A DNA stretch of 64,000 nucleotides from Lathyrus oleraceus (taxonomy: Eukaryota; Streptophyta; Magnoliopsida; Fabales; Fabaceae): NCBI RefSeq assembly GCF_024323335.1, contig NC_066581.1, positions 229,416,539 to 229,480,538 of the forward strand, read 5' to 3'. Below, piece by piece: positions 32,411 through 44,929 of this stretch (position 1 is its first letter; every line of letters begins with the position of its first letter). The notes under the pieces are model-generated. The model was not told the DNA's origin. It saw only the letters and a program-made list of their open reading frames with translations, and ran no database searches. The position numbers were made by a program, and so were the translations under genes.

Positions 32411-32886
32411 GACTAATAACAAAAGAGAAAATAAAAATACAAATCGCAAATAATGGCCACGATATTTGTTTACACAATTCGAGAGTGTCTACGTCTGCGC
32501 CTACGAAGAAATTGTAATTTTGTCTTATTATTTGAATGACTTAAAATTGTTTCTAGTTGATTCAGCATGAAGATACATATTATTGTTGGATGTGATTAAT
32601 GATGGAGATGAGGGAGGAAGTCGTGCTCCTATAATGTGTGACGAAGTGAAGGTCGACATGTTCATTTTAGTGAGTGGAACATTTTTTAGCTGACTTTGAG
32701 CCTATGAATTTTGTTGGTGTCGATGGGTCTTTGGCAAGCCCAAAACGATTTTCCCCAAATACTTGCAATCAGTTATGAAGCGAGTAATGTTGATGTATAA
32801 ATCTTTGAGACCTGCCCAAATTTATTTTCTGCTTCATTGAGGCACTGACTAGTGGTAGTTGTAATTGGGAACATGCATATTTACTT
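32411..32886. other. Unassigned spacer before CACTA element 2
   Basis: I see no gene. The first part may be the 5' LTR of the minus-strand copia remnant, since it lies outside the primer-like site, but I cannot find its outer end. Confidence 0.35.
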
Positions 32887-33139
32887 CACTACTACTAAAA
32901 ACATCTATCATAACGGTTGGAAAAGGGATACCACCATGTTGGACCAACTGTTGTGAGGTAAGGTGTGATTGTATGTATGATGCTTTCCACCATGATCGTG
33001 CAACCGTAATTATAAGTCAAATAGCACGCTATCTACCACAACAGTTACTTTAAACAATTGTTGTTATATGTCTCAACCTATCACAAATGTTACTATAAAC
33101 AACCGTTGTTGTATGCATTTTAATAAAATAAAATGCAGC

Positions 33140-33239
33140 AGTAGAACAAAAAAAAAAAGAACAACAAGAACAAAAAAAAAAGAGCAACAAGAACAATAAG
33201 AACTACAACAAGAACAACAAAAATAACAACAACAACAAC

Positions 33240-33277
<38 letters not shown>

Positions 33278-33337
33278 GAGGAGGAGGAGGAGGAGGAGGA
33301 GGAGGAGGAGGAGGAGAAGAAGAAGAAGAAGAATAAC
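33140..33337. repeat. Compound microsatellite AAC/AAT/GAG/GAA
   Basis: AAC/AAG-rich sequence passes into an AAT run (about 33238-33275), a GAG run (about 33278-33315) and GAA repeats. The tract resumes on the other side of the solo LTR (34643-34732), so the LTR inserted inside it. Confidence 0.93.
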
Positions 33338-33342
33338 AAGAA

Positions 33343-34642
33343 TGATACGTGCAAATTTTGACTATATTTCTACATAAAAACTTGACATTTTTCAGCTCTA
33401 ATTTGTGATTTCAATGACTAATTTCCCTGATTTTGTATCCTTGATGTGTGCGCTAAGTGTGTAGGAAACCAAATAATAAAGACATAAAACCAAGAAGTTA
33501 GGAGCAAAGAAATCTGTTGAAAGTAAAGCATGTTCGTCGGGAGAGCAGTAGCGAGCAAGAAGCGAGCTCGGCCAGTGAGTTATGGCGAATAAGAAGCGAG
33601 ACCTTCCAGACTTTGGGCAAAGGCAAAACTGTGTCATGGTCACCGGGTGAGGTTTGGAGAACTTGGGTTCGCCAGGAAAGACCTTGGTCGTCGGACGAAT
33701 GTAGATATTTTCCAATGATGGTTTGATGCCTTCTGAGTGCCATATGGGCAATTAAGTGACTTTCGTCGGGCGAGAACGAGTTCGCCGGGCGAGACAGGAA
33801 ATTCTCAATTTTGTCTAAATAGGTCCAGGTCATATTTTTAGGTTATGATTTTGGGAAATTTTAATCCCAATTCCATCAACACCATTTTTTAGTTAATAAG
33901 AGACAGATACTTAGAAAGCAGCAAGTTAGGGTGATTCTTGAAGATCTGGATTGGATTTGCCTCTATAATTGGGAAATCGTGGTGGATGTTTGTTCATCTT
34001 TATTCTTCTCCTTGTAATCTCTTTCTTGTTGGGATTGTATGTAAATTCACTTTTATAGTATGTATTTTTAGTAACCATGGCTTTATGTGTAATTTATTCA
34101 CGAATTTATATCGATGTTATCCTTGTTTACTTGTTTATCTATTGATTTGAACCGTTATTAAGAAATACTCTTCAAATCTAGATCTAGGATAATCATCTGT
34201 TAGACGCTAAACTCTAGACATAGATTTAGATTAACATTCGCATGAGTATCAAATTGTAATGCTCTGTATTTTTTTATAGATTGAGAGATCGCCGATTAAA
34301 AACGGTAGAACCCTCGACGGAAGTTTAGACATGAATCCTGTTGTGAGTGATACGTGATGATATTGATGAATGTTTATATTATGCATAATTGGTTGGTAAA
34401 TTACATGTTCGTATGGTGGATGAAATCCAATCCTATAAATCTCTCATATCTCTCTGAAGCTTTATTTATTTATTTATTTATTTATTCATTTGTTTTACAT
34501 AGCCTAGCTTTAAAAACAATTTAACAAACATAAGATTAAAATCTTAGAGACTGTTGAACGTCATTAATATCGCAATAATCCTTGTGGAGATGATAAAAAT
34601 GAAAATACTTACTTCTGCTTACTGCTTTACCGCAATCCAACA
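33343..34642 (+). repeat. Solo LTR, 1300 bp, probably Ty3/gypsy (Athila/Tat type)
   Basis: The sequence begins TGATACGTGCAAATTTTG, ends CGCAATCCAACA and is flanked by AAGAA on both sides (33338-33342 and 34643-34647). Near its end it has CCTTGTGGAGATGATAAAAA, resembling the CTTGTGGA motif close to the 3' end of Athila/Tat LTRs. No internal region follows, and the same microsatellite continues beyond. The AAG-rich flanks make a chance match of the duplication possible, which lowers confidence. A TTTA run is at 34465-34483. Confidence 0.68.
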
Positions 34643-35358
34643 AAGAACGACAATAAGATCATCAACAAGAACAACAAAAACAACAACAACAACTAGAAGA
34701 AGAAGAAGAAGAACAACAACAACAACAACACAAATTAACATTGTTAACTTGAATCAATATTTTCCTTGTATCATTCAAGTTGTAGAAAAGGTGATGGAAT
34801 TATGAAATTTGTTAATGAAAGAAATAATATTTTCGAGTTTTGTTTATGGAAGAAATGATGTTTTCGAGTTTGGTTTAATGGAGAAATAGAGTATCATAAA
34901 TTGAATAAGATGTTTGGAGGTAGAAGATGAAGTACGTCTAAGTTGGAAATTCATCTAAGTTTTAGGTTTCACGCGGATCACTAATGGTAGTGCCTTAAAC
35001 GTTGATACTCACTAAATGGACGACAAAGATTTGTTTAAGAACGGTGAAAAAACTCACTGAACACCCTTTTATATTTCCAACCTATCATAAAAAGTGGCTT
35101 AAAAATAAATAAAAACAAAACTGTAGGTTACAACCTATCACAACGGTTACTTTAAACAAACGTTGTTGTATGTATTTTACTAAGTAAATAAAAACAAAAC
35201 TGTAAGTGCTAAGATTCAAACTCATGATCAGGCGCCATTTTCCACTACGGTTGGAAGTTCCAACCGTGGCGAAAAGTGGCTTAAAAATAAATAAAAAACA
35301 AAATTGTAGGTGCTATGATTCGAACGCATAATTAGGCGCCACTTTTCACCACGGTTGG

Positions 35359-37718
35359 TGTAACAACCCAATTTTAGTAATTATTTCTTATATTATTATT
35401 ATTATATTTTATTTTATTTATTTGAAATGTTAATTAATTAATTGGTTGTTAGGTAGTATAATAATTGATTATATTAATTAATTTGGTGTGTTAATTAAGT
35501 ACTTAGTTGATATGAGATATAATGAATAATTGAATTAATTAACTTGGTGTGCATATTGAGTTGGTTTAATTTATTTGAATTAAATAGAGATATTATAATA
35601 CTAGGTATTATTGGGCCTAATAATTAAATTAGAGGTATCATTCTTTAAGTCCAAATATAATACTATAAATAAGAGGTAGGAGAGTGAGAAGTAGGATTCA
35701 TTTGATCATTTGACGGCAACAGAGAAAGAAAAGAGGAAAAGTAAGGAGAAGAGGGGAAGAACAAGAGAAAAGCTAGGGTTTCCAGAAAATTGAAGAGGTA
35801 AGGGGGAGAATCCTTATTATTATGGGTTAGTATAATTTGGGCAATGGGTAGAAATATGTTTAGGTTGAAATCTCTAATTTTTATGGTTTTGGAATTGTTA
35901 GGTTTTGATGAGTATTCTTGAATTGTGGTGATTTGATTGTGTTAAAACTGCAAATTAACGTTATATACTTAGAGTATTGTATGAGTTACAATTTTCTGAA
36001 TGTTTGGCTTTTTACGGAATCGAAATCGGAGGTCCGGAAGTCCTCCAACGATGAAAAATGCAGAAAATTCTGCATTCTGTTTTATGTTAACCGGTTACCC
36101 ACCGAGCGTTAACCAGTTACTTGCTTAAAAATCTGCGAAGGAAATTGATTCTGTTTTATGTTAATCGGTTACTCACCGAGCGTTAACCGGTTACTTGCTT
36201 AAAAATCTGCGCAGGAAATTGATTCTGTTTTATGTTAACCGGTTACCCACCGAGCGTTAACCGGTTACTTGCTTAAAAATATGCACAGGAAATTGGTTCT
36301 GTTTTGTGTTAACCGGTTACTCACCGAGCGTTAACCGGTTACCACTGTTGAAAAATGAAAATTTGAGATTTTAAAAGTTGTATTCATTTTGAAATGCAAT
36401 CTAATTGTGTGTAGTTGATAACTAGCCTATATTTGTGAATGATATATTGTTATGAATGTGTATATGTATCATTGGTGGATAATTCATAGAGTTGAATTAT
36501 GGTGATATGTGGAATGTTAAGATGGTAGAGATGATCTTAATTGCATATGTATTGGTATTTGTACATTCATTCATGGCATGGTCGGCGTCATAGTGGAAGC
36601 GGTGAAACTGTGGGTTCACATGGTATTAGACGTTGATCCTCGGATGGAAATAGGCGTAGCAGACGTTGATCCTTAATTGGAAATAGGCGTAGTGGCTTTG
36701 ATCTTGTCCGGATCGGAAGCGTGGCTTGGATTCTAGATATTGAATCGGAAAGCGGTGAAACGTTGGGTTCACATTGAGGTACCGTATGCATAGAGTCACA
36801 TGTCTTGCATTGAGTCATATTAGAGTTATGTGATAATTGAATGTATGCATTAATGTGATTGTGAGGTGTGCACGAGATATGGTAATTGAATTTGGTGATG
36901 TTTGGATACATAATTTGGAAAAATATGTGATTATGTGATAATTGTATTTATGTGTATATTTGGGAATAGAGTGCTGGATTTTAATATTGTACTTCTTGAG
37001 TTTTGATGGATGTTTGAAACATGTGAAATAAATGTTGGTTAATATTATTGACATGGTTATACAAGGTGTGATGAATTCCGTTAATTGTGGATTTAATCAT
37101 TGTGCCTTATTATACTTCTTCATAATGATTTGAATTCTCACCCTTCTTTTGGAATGATGCTTTACATGGCATCGTGCAGATACTCCAGAGTACTATTGCT
37201 GAAGTAAGTGGACGGTAGCTCACTCGAGATTTAGCTGGAGAGTTTCCGTGTTTCAGTTTAGAGACTAAGTAGTGAGTCAATGCTTTGGTCATGTAACACT
37301 GGGTAGATTAGTAGTATTGAACTCATATCTTATTTGGATATGTATTATGTTATTACTTGTGAACATGTTCATTTGCAATTGCTGTTTGAGAGGCCATAGT
37401 GCCAAATATTCTGGATATGATTTTAGTTTATCTTGAGGAGATTATTGAGAGATGATCATGGTATAGGACATGAATCATTTTATGAAATGCATGGATATTC
37501 ATTATTTTCCGCTGCGAACGCATATTCTTGAATATTCATGATAATAGAAATGTGTTATTTTAAATGACCAGGTGTATTGTATATTGATGATGAATGATGT
37601 TGGTTTTTGAAAGCTTTTAGTTTTTGAAAACGTCGACGTGACGCCCTTTTGTTTATATGCGTTCTTATTTACTCTGATTATATGTTAAGTATTTTGGGGT
37701 AGAAAAAGGGGTGTTACA
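35359..37718 (+). repeat. 5' LTR of chromovirus (2360 bp)
   Basis: The LTR starts TGTAACAACCCAATTTTAG and ends GGTGTTACA. It contains four 74-bp tandem repeats at 36087-36342, while the 3' LTR has five. A TATA-like ACTATAAATAAG is at 35663-35674. Scattered single-base differences separate it from the 3' LTR, so it is older than Sirevirus copy B. Confidence 0.95.
36087..36342. repeat. 74-bp tandem repeats with AACCGGTT palindromes, 5' LTR
   Basis: Units start at 36087, 36161, 36235 and 36309, the last being partial. Each has two copies of TTAACCGGTTAC separated by about 10 bp (CCACCGAGCG), then TTGCTTAAAAATCTGCGCAG and AAATTGATTCTGTTTTATG. AACCGGTT is a perfect palindrome. Confidence 0.95.
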
Positions 37719-37722
37719 TTAG

Positions 37723-37734
37723 TGGTATCAGAGC
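37723..37734 (+). other. Chromovirus primer-binding site
   Basis: TGGTATCAGAGC lies four bases after the 5' LTR and matches the 3' end of initiator Met tRNA. Confidence 0.92.
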
Positions 37735-37846
37735 CTGGTTGACCGGTTGGTCAATAGTCGTTAATGTTTTCCAATCATGTTGTATTCGATTTGTGTATCT
37801 GACACGATCGATACTGTTTGTCTGGTTGTTCGGGTTGTTCAGGACG

Positions 37847-40800
37847 ATGGTTGCAGGCAGGACTGATGATGCCATTGTTGAGGCGCTGAGGATGTTGGTT
37901 GACTCCATTGGTCAGATCCCTCAAGCGAATGCCGGTAACCGAAATGGAGATGATGACGAGTTCCGTGCTTTAGGGAGATTCCAGCGGAACAATCCTCCTG
38001 TCTTTGAGGGTGAGCATGAACCTGATAAAGCTCAAGCTTGGCTGAAGGAAATTGAGAAGATCTTCAGAGTCATGAACTGTACTGATGCTCAGAAAGTGCA
38101 GTTTGGTACTCATATGCTTGAGAAGGAAGCTGAAGATTGGTGGAATAACATTCTTCAGAGGTTTGAAGAAGACAACATTGAGGTTACTTGGGCTCTTTTC
38201 CGTGATGTCTTCTTGGAGAACTATTTTCCAGAAGATTGTCGTGGGAAGAAAGAGGTGGAGTTCCTTTAATTGAAGCAAGGAAATGGTATTATTGCGGAAT
38301 ATGCTGCTAGATTTTAGGAGCTTATCAAGTATTGTCCTCATTACAATACTGCTAATGCTGAGAGATCTAAATGCCTAAAGTTCGTGAATGGCTTGAGACA
38401 TGATATCAAGAAGGCCATTGGGTACCAACAGATTACTCGTTTTGCGGAGTTGGTTAACAAGAGTCGGATTTATGATGAGGATAGTAGGGAAAGTGCTTCT
38501 TTCTACAAGAGTTTGAAGGGGAAAAACCAGGATCGTGGGAAACCGTATGATGACAAGAGGAGACAAGTTGGTTTTGGCAAGAAGCCAAGTGGGGGAGGAT
38601 CTTCTACTCCACTTAAGTGTTTCAACTGTGGCGTTGAAGGTCGTCGTGTTGTTGATTGTAGTAAGGATTCTGTGACGTGTTTCAAGTGTGGCAAGAGTGG
38701 TCACAGAGCAAACAATTGTGGAGTTGGTTCGAGCGTGACTTGTTTCAATTGCGGTGAGAAAGGTCACATTAGTACCAAATGTGATAAGCCAAAGAAGGAG
38801 CAAGCGAAGGGAAAGGTGTTTGCATTGTCTGGTGCGGAGGCCACTATCGATGATAGGCTAATCCAAGGTGCGTGCTTTATTAATGTTACCCCTTTGATTG
38901 CCATTATTGATACCGGTGCAACACATTCTTTCATTTCTTTGGATTGTGCTAAGAGACTGAATCTTATATTATCTGATATGCGTAGAAGTATGGTTATTGA
39001 TACACCTGCTATGGGTTCTGTTTCTACTTCCTATGTGTGTCTGAATTGTCCGTTGAGTATCTTTGGTAGGGATTTTAGAATTGATTTAGTTTGTCTTCCT
39101 TTAGAGCAACTTGATGTAATTTTGGGTATGAATTGGTTAGAATTTAATCGGGTGTGTATCAACTGTTTTGAGAAGACGGTTATTTTTCCTGAGGTTGGTG
39201 CGAAGGAAGATTGGTTTGTGTCTGCTAAGCAACGTGATGAATCGGTGCAAGATGGTGCCGAGTTGTTTATGTTGTTGGCAACTTTGGATGTTCGTGAGAA
39301 GAGGACGATCGAAGAATTGCCAATAGTTTGTGAGTTTGCGGAGGTATTTCCGGAAGATATAAGCGATTTACCGCCGGAACGTGAGGTTGAGTTTTCGATT
39401 GATTTAGTTCCTGGAACTAGTCTTGTATCGATGGCTCCCTATAGAATGCCTGCTTCTGAGTTGAAAGAATTAAAGAGTCAACTTGAAGACTTGCTCGAGA
39501 AGAGGTTTATTCGTCCTAGTGTGTCGCCGTGGGGTGCACCTGTTCTGTTGGTCAAGAAGAAAGAAGGTTCTATGAGATTATGTGTTGATTATAGACAACT
39601 GAACAAAGTGACGATTAAGAACAAGTATCCACTTCCAAGGATTGACGATCTGATGGATCAGCTGGTTGGAGCTTGTGTGTTTAGCAAAATTGATTTGAGG
39701 TCTGGGTATCATCAGATTCGTGTAAAGGCTGAGGATATTCAAAAGACTGCTTTTCGGACAAGGTACGGTCACTACGAGTACTCCGTGATGCCTTTTGGTG
39801 TGACTAATGCACCTGGTGTATTTATGAAGTATATGAATAGAATTTTCATGATTATCTGGATAAGTTTGTTGTTGTGTTCATCGATGATATATTGATTTAT
39901 TCTAAGAGTGAAGAGGATCATGCCGAGCATTTGAAGGTTGTGTTATCGGTGTTGAAAGAGAAGAAGTTGTTTGCTAAACTCTCTAAATGTGAATTTTGGT
40001 TGAGTGAAGTAAGTTTTCTTGGACATGTGATTTCGAGTGGTGGTATTTCTGTGGATCCTACGAAGATTGAAGCTGTATCTCAATGGGAAGCTCCTAAGTC
40101 TGTTGCTGAGATTCGAAGTTTCCTTGGTTTGGCTGGTTATTATAGGAAGTTCATTGAAGGATTTTCTAAGTTGTCGTTACCATTGACGCAGTTGACTAGG
40201 AAAGGTCAAGCTTTCATTTGGACTTCGCAGTGTGAAGCGAATTTTCAAGAGCTTAAGAGAAGATCGACTACGACTCCTATTTTGATTTTACCGGATCCGT
40301 TAGAAACTTTCGTTGTGTATTGTGATGCTTCTTTGTTGGGTTTGGGAGGTGTTCTGATGCAAAAAGGGCAAGTGGTAGCTTATGCTTCAAGGCAACTTAA
40401 AGTTCATGAGAGGAATTATCCGACACATGATTTAGAGTTGGCCACCGTTGTGTTTGTGTTGAAACTTTGGAGACATTATTTGTTTGGATCGAGGTTTGAT
40501 GTGTTTAGTGATCAAAAGAGTTTGAAGTACTTATTCGATCAGAAGGAATTGAATATGAGGCAAAGGAGATGGTTGGAGTTCTTGAAAGATTATGATTTTG
40601 GTTTGAATTATCATCCTGGAAAGGCGAATGTTGTAGCCGATGCATTGAGTAGGAAGTCATTGCACATGTCTATGTTGATGATTCGAGAATTTGAATTGTT
40701 GGAGCAATTTAGAGATTTGAGTTTGGTTTGTGAAGCGACGCCTTCGTGTGTTAAGCTTGGTATGTTGAAGCTTACGTGTGGCATTCTTGATGAGATTAGA

Positions 40801-42212
40801 GAAGGTCAGAAGTCAGATTTGAAATTAGTCGATGTTATGACATTGATTAATCAAGGTAAAGGTGGTGACTTTCAGATTGATGAGAATGGTATCATGAGGT
40901 GTCGTGATCGAGTTTGTGTTCCGGATGTTGCGGATTTGAGAAAGAGGATTCTTGAGGAAGGGCATAGAAGTGGTTTGAATATTCATCCTGGTGCTACTAA
41001 AATGTATCAAGACTTGAGAAAGATGTTTTGGTGGCAAGGTATGAAGAAGGATGTAGCGGAATTTGTGTATTCATGTTTGACTTGCCAAAAGTCAAAGATT
41101 GAACATCAAAAGCCGTCTGGTTTGATGCAACCGTTATCTATTCCCGAGTGGAAGTGGGATAGTATCTCTATGGATTTTGTTTCGGGCTTGCCGAGAACAT
41201 TGAGTAATTGTGAGGCGATTTGGGTCGTTGTGGACAGGTTGACGAAATATGCTCATTTTATTCCGATAAGGATGGATTATTCGATGGAGAGACTTGCAAA
41301 GTTGTACATCGAAAGGATTGTGTGTTTGCATGGTATTCCATCGAGCATTGTTTCGGATAGAGATCTGAGGTTCACTTCGAGATTTTGGGAAGGTTTGCAA
41401 AGTGCTTTGGGTACGAAGTTGCGTTTGAGTTCGGCATATCATCCGCAAACTGATGGTCAAACGGAGAGGACTATTCAGTCACTTGAAGATCTTTTGAGGT
41501 CTTGTGTTTTGGAACAAGGAGGAAATTGGGATAGTTTCTTGCCTTTGATCGAGTTTACGTATAACAACAGTTTCCATTCGAGTATTGGAATGGCACCTTT
41601 TGAGGCTCTTTTTGGTAGAAGGTGTAGAACTCCTTTGTGTTGGTACGAATCGGGATAGAGTGTTGTGATTGGACCCGAGTTGATTCAAGAGACTACGGAT
41701 AAGATTGAGATGATTCAAGAGAAGATGAAGGCTTCTCAGAGTCGTCAAAAGAGTTATCATATGATAAGAGGAGGAAAGCTCTTGAGTTTGAGAAAGATGA
41801 GCATGTGTTTCTTCGAGTTACGCCAATAACGGGTGTTGGTAGAGCGTTGAAGTCGCGTAAGTTGACACCGCGTTCCATTGGTCCTTATCAGATTTCCGAG
41901 AGGGTAGGTGAAGTGGCATATCGGATTGCATTACCACCATCACTTTCTAATCTTCATGATGTGTTCCATGTGTCTCAATTGAAGAGGTACATTGCGGATC
42001 CATCGCATGTTGTTCCAGTAGATGATGTTCAAGTGAGGGATAATTTGACGGTTGATACATCACCTATGCGAATTGAAGATCGAGAAGTGAAGAAGCTTCG
42101 TGGTAAGGAGATTGCTTTGGTGAAAGTGATATGGGGCGGAGCCGCCAATGGCAATATTACTTGGGAACTCGAGGATAAGATGAAGGAATCGTATCCGGAG
42201 TTGTTCGTTTGA
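37847..42212 (+). pseudogene. Chromovirus gag-pol polyprotein, broken by three stops and two frameshifts
   Basis: The likely start is ATG 37847. Gag reads FRVMNCTDAQKVQFGTHMLE. TAA at 38267-38269 and TAG near 38315-38317 interrupt it. Three zinc knuckles follow (38620-38790); the first has Arg where His is needed ([14 protein letters not shown]), the next two are intact. Protease has [14 protein letters not shown] has [20 protein letters not shown] and, after a one-base loss near 39846, [10 protein letters not shown]. RNase H has [10 protein letters not shown]; integrase has an HHCC region ([16 protein letters not shown]), [15 protein letters not shown] and [19 protein letters not shown] at 41656-41658 and a two-base insertion near 41761 follow. 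The tail reads HDVFHVSQLKRYI and ends in a chromodomain-like region (VKVIWGGA, ITWELEDKMKESYPELF), which would guide integration to heterochromatin. Confidence 0.93.
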
Positions 42213-42241
42213 GGTAAATTTTCAAGGCCGAAAATCTTTTA

Positions 42242-42254
42242 AGTGGGGGAGAGT
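42242..42254 (+). other. Chromovirus polypurine tract
   Basis: AGTGGGGGAGAGT lies directly before the 3' LTR, 30 bases after the pol stop. It would prime plus-strand DNA synthesis. Confidence 0.85.
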
Positions 42255-44687
42255 TGTAACAACCCAATTTTAGTAATTATTTCTTATATTATTATTATCA
42301 TATTTTATTTTATTTATTTGGAATGTTCATTAATTAATTGGTTGTTAGATAGTATAATAATTGATTATATTAATTAATTTGGTGTGTTAATTAATTACTT
42401 AGTTGATATGAGATATAATGAATAATTGAATTAATTAACTTGGTGTGCATATTGAGTTGGTTTAATTTATTTGAATTAAATAGAGATATTATAATACTAG
42501 GTATTATTGGGCCTAATAATTAAATTAGAGGTATCATTCTTTAAGCCCAAATATAATACTATAAATAAGAGGTAGGAGAGTGAGAAGTAGGATTCATTTG
42601 ATCATTTGACGGCAACAGAGAAAGAAAAGAGGAAAAGTAAGGAGAAGAGGGGAAGAACAAGAGAGAAGCTAGGGTTTCCAGAGAATTGAAGAGGTAAGGG
42701 GGAGAATCCTTATTATTATGGGTTAGTATAATTGGGGCAATGGGTAGAAATATGTTTAGGTTGAAATCTCTAATTTTTATGGTTTTGGAATTGTTAGGTT
42801 TTGATGAGTATTCTGGAATTGTGGTGATTTGATGGTGTTAAAACTGTAAATTAACGTTATATACTTAGAGTATTGTATGAGTTACAATTTTCTGAATGTT
42901 TGGCTTTTTACGGAATCGAAATCGGAGGTTCGGAAGTCCTCAAACGATGAAAAATGCAGAAAATTATGCATTCTATTTAATGTTAACCGGTTATCCACCA
43001 GAGTTAACCGGTTACTTGCTTAAAAATCTGCGCAGGAAATTGATTCTGTTTTATGTTAACCGGTTACCCACCGAGCGTTAACCGGTTACTTGCTTAAAAA
43101 TCTGCGCAGGAAATTGATTCTGTTTTATGTTAACCGGTTACCCACCGAGCGTTAACCGGTTACTTGCTTAAAAATCTGCGCAGGAAATTGATTCTGTTTT
43201 ATGTCAACCGGTTACCCACCGAGCGTTAACCGGTTACTTGCTTAAAAATCTGCATAGGAAATTGATTCTGTTTTGTGTTAACCGGTTACTCACCGAGCGT
43301 TAACCGGTTACCACTGTTGAAAAATGAAAAATTGAGATTTTAAAAGTTGTATTCATTTTGAAATGCAATCTAATTGTGCGTAGTTGATAATTAGCCTATA
43401 TTTGTGAATGATATATTGTTATGAATGTGTATATGTATCATTGGTGGATAATTCATAGAGTTGAATTATGGTGATATGTGAAATGTTAAGATGGTAGAGA
43501 TGATCTTAATTGCATATGTATTGGTATTTGTACATTCATTCATGGCATGGTCGGCTTCATAGTGGAAGCGGTGAAACTGTGGGTTCACATGGTATTAGAC
43601 GTTGATCCTCGAATGGAAATAGGCGTATCAGACGTTGATCCTTAATTGGAAATAGGCGTAGTGGCTTTGATCTTGTCCGGATCGGAAGCGTGGCTTGGAT
43701 TCTAGATATTGAATCGGAAAGCGGTGAAACGTTGGGTTCACATTGAGGTACCGCATGCATAGAGTCACGTGTCTTGCATTGAGTCACATTAGAGTTATGT
43801 GATAATTGAATGTGTGCATTGATGTGATTGTGAGGTGTATACGAGATATGGTAATTGAATTTGGTGATGTTTGGATACATAATTTGGCAAAATATGTGAT
43901 TATGTGATAATTGTATTTATGTGTATATTTGGGAATATAGTACTAGATTTTAATATTGTACTCCTTGAGTTTTGATGGATGTTTGAAACATGTGAAATAA
44001 ATGTTGGTTAATATTATTGACATGGTTATACAAGGTGTGATGAATTCCGTTAATTGTGGATTTAATCATTGTGCCTTATTATACTTCTTCATAATGATTT
44101 GAATTCTCACCCTTCTGTTGGAATGATGTTTTACATGGCATTGTGCAGATACTCCAGAGTAATATTGCTGAAGTAAGTGGACGGTAGCTCACTCGAGATT
44201 TAGCTAGAGAGTTTCCGTGTTTCAGTTTAGAGACTAAGTAGTGAGTCAATGCTCTGGTCATGTAACACTGGGTAGATTAGTAGTATTGAACTCATATCTT
44301 ATTTGGATATGTATTATGTTATTACTTGTGAACATGTTCATTTGCAATTGATGTTTGAGAGGCCATAGTGCCAAATATTATGGATATGATTTTAGTTTAT
44401 CTTGAGGAGATTATTGAGAGATGGTCATGGTATAGGACATGAATCATTTTATGAAATGCATGGATATTCATTATTTTCCGCTGCGAACGCATATTCTTGA
44501 ATATTCATGATAATAGAAATGTGTTATTTTAAATGACCAGGTGTATTGTATATTGATGATGAATGATGTTGGTTTTTGAAAGCTTTTAGTTTTTGAAAAC
44601 GTCGATGTGACGCCCCTTTGTTTATATGCGTGCTTATTTACTCTGATTATATGTTAAGTATTTTGGGGTAGAAAAAGGGGTGTTACA
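42255..44687 (+). repeat. 3' LTR of chromovirus (2433 bp)
   Basis: It is collinear with the 5' LTR but 73 bp longer, because it has five rather than four 74-bp units (starts at 42983, 43056, 43130, 43204 and 43278; span 42983-43312). The first unit is one base shorter. Unit number therefore changed after or during insertion. Confidence 0.95.
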
Positions 44688-44929
44688 GTTGGTACCTATG
44701 ACCGTTGTGAAATATCTTTTAGTAAATACCAAACAAAAAAGTGTCGAAAAAAAATTATTACCACGGTTAACAGGAAGACTGATGTAAAATGGGTGTTACG
44801 AAAGGTCTATTTTATAGTAGTGCTTCAATGTGCGTCGACGTGTAGAGGGTAGGGAGGAGACACAGATAGGTGTACTTGAGTACACTTTTGTGTATTGGTG
44901 GATTTGAGACTTCATCTTGACTATTGGAT

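Larger units (their letters stand above)
35359..44687 (+). mobile_element. Ty3/gypsy chromovirus (Tekay/Del clade), 9329 bp, inside CACTA element 2
   Basis: LTRs at 35359-37718 and 42255-44687 begin TGTAACAACCC and end GGGGTGTTACA. GTTGG flanks both sides (35354-35358 and 44688-44692). A primer site for initiator Met tRNA follows the 5' LTR, and a purine tract precedes the 3' LTR. The gag-pol between them has gag, protease, RT, RNase H, integrase and a C-terminal chromodomain-like tail, the Tekay/Del order. Several stops and frameshifts make the copy defective. It sits in a CAACGGTTGG-type subterminal repeat of the CACTA host. Confidence 0.95.
32887..44822. mobile_element. Non-autonomous CACTA transposon holding two nested LTR insertions
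   Basis: The left end is CACTACTACTAAAAACATC and the inverted right end is CACTACTATAAAATAGACC, with CTT on both sides (32884-32886 and 44823-44825). Subterminal repeats built on CAACGGTT/AACCGTTG occur near both ends (for example 32920, 33045-33110, 35130-35170, 35240, 44690-44770). Taking out the solo LTR (33343-34642) and the chromovirus (35359-44687), each with one copy of its target duplication, leaves about 1.3 kb. That core has no transposase, only microsatellite and subterminal repeats, so it depended on another element to move. Confidence 0.9.

Noticed and set aside
33073..33354. Minus-strand 93-residue frame of Ser, Tyr and Cys runs
   Set aside because: It is a translation of a compound microsatellite and has no gene-like composition.
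36087..36342. Regular repeats resembling a CRISPR array
   Set aside because: The 74-bp units are wholly repeated with no unique spacers and lie in a plant LTR.
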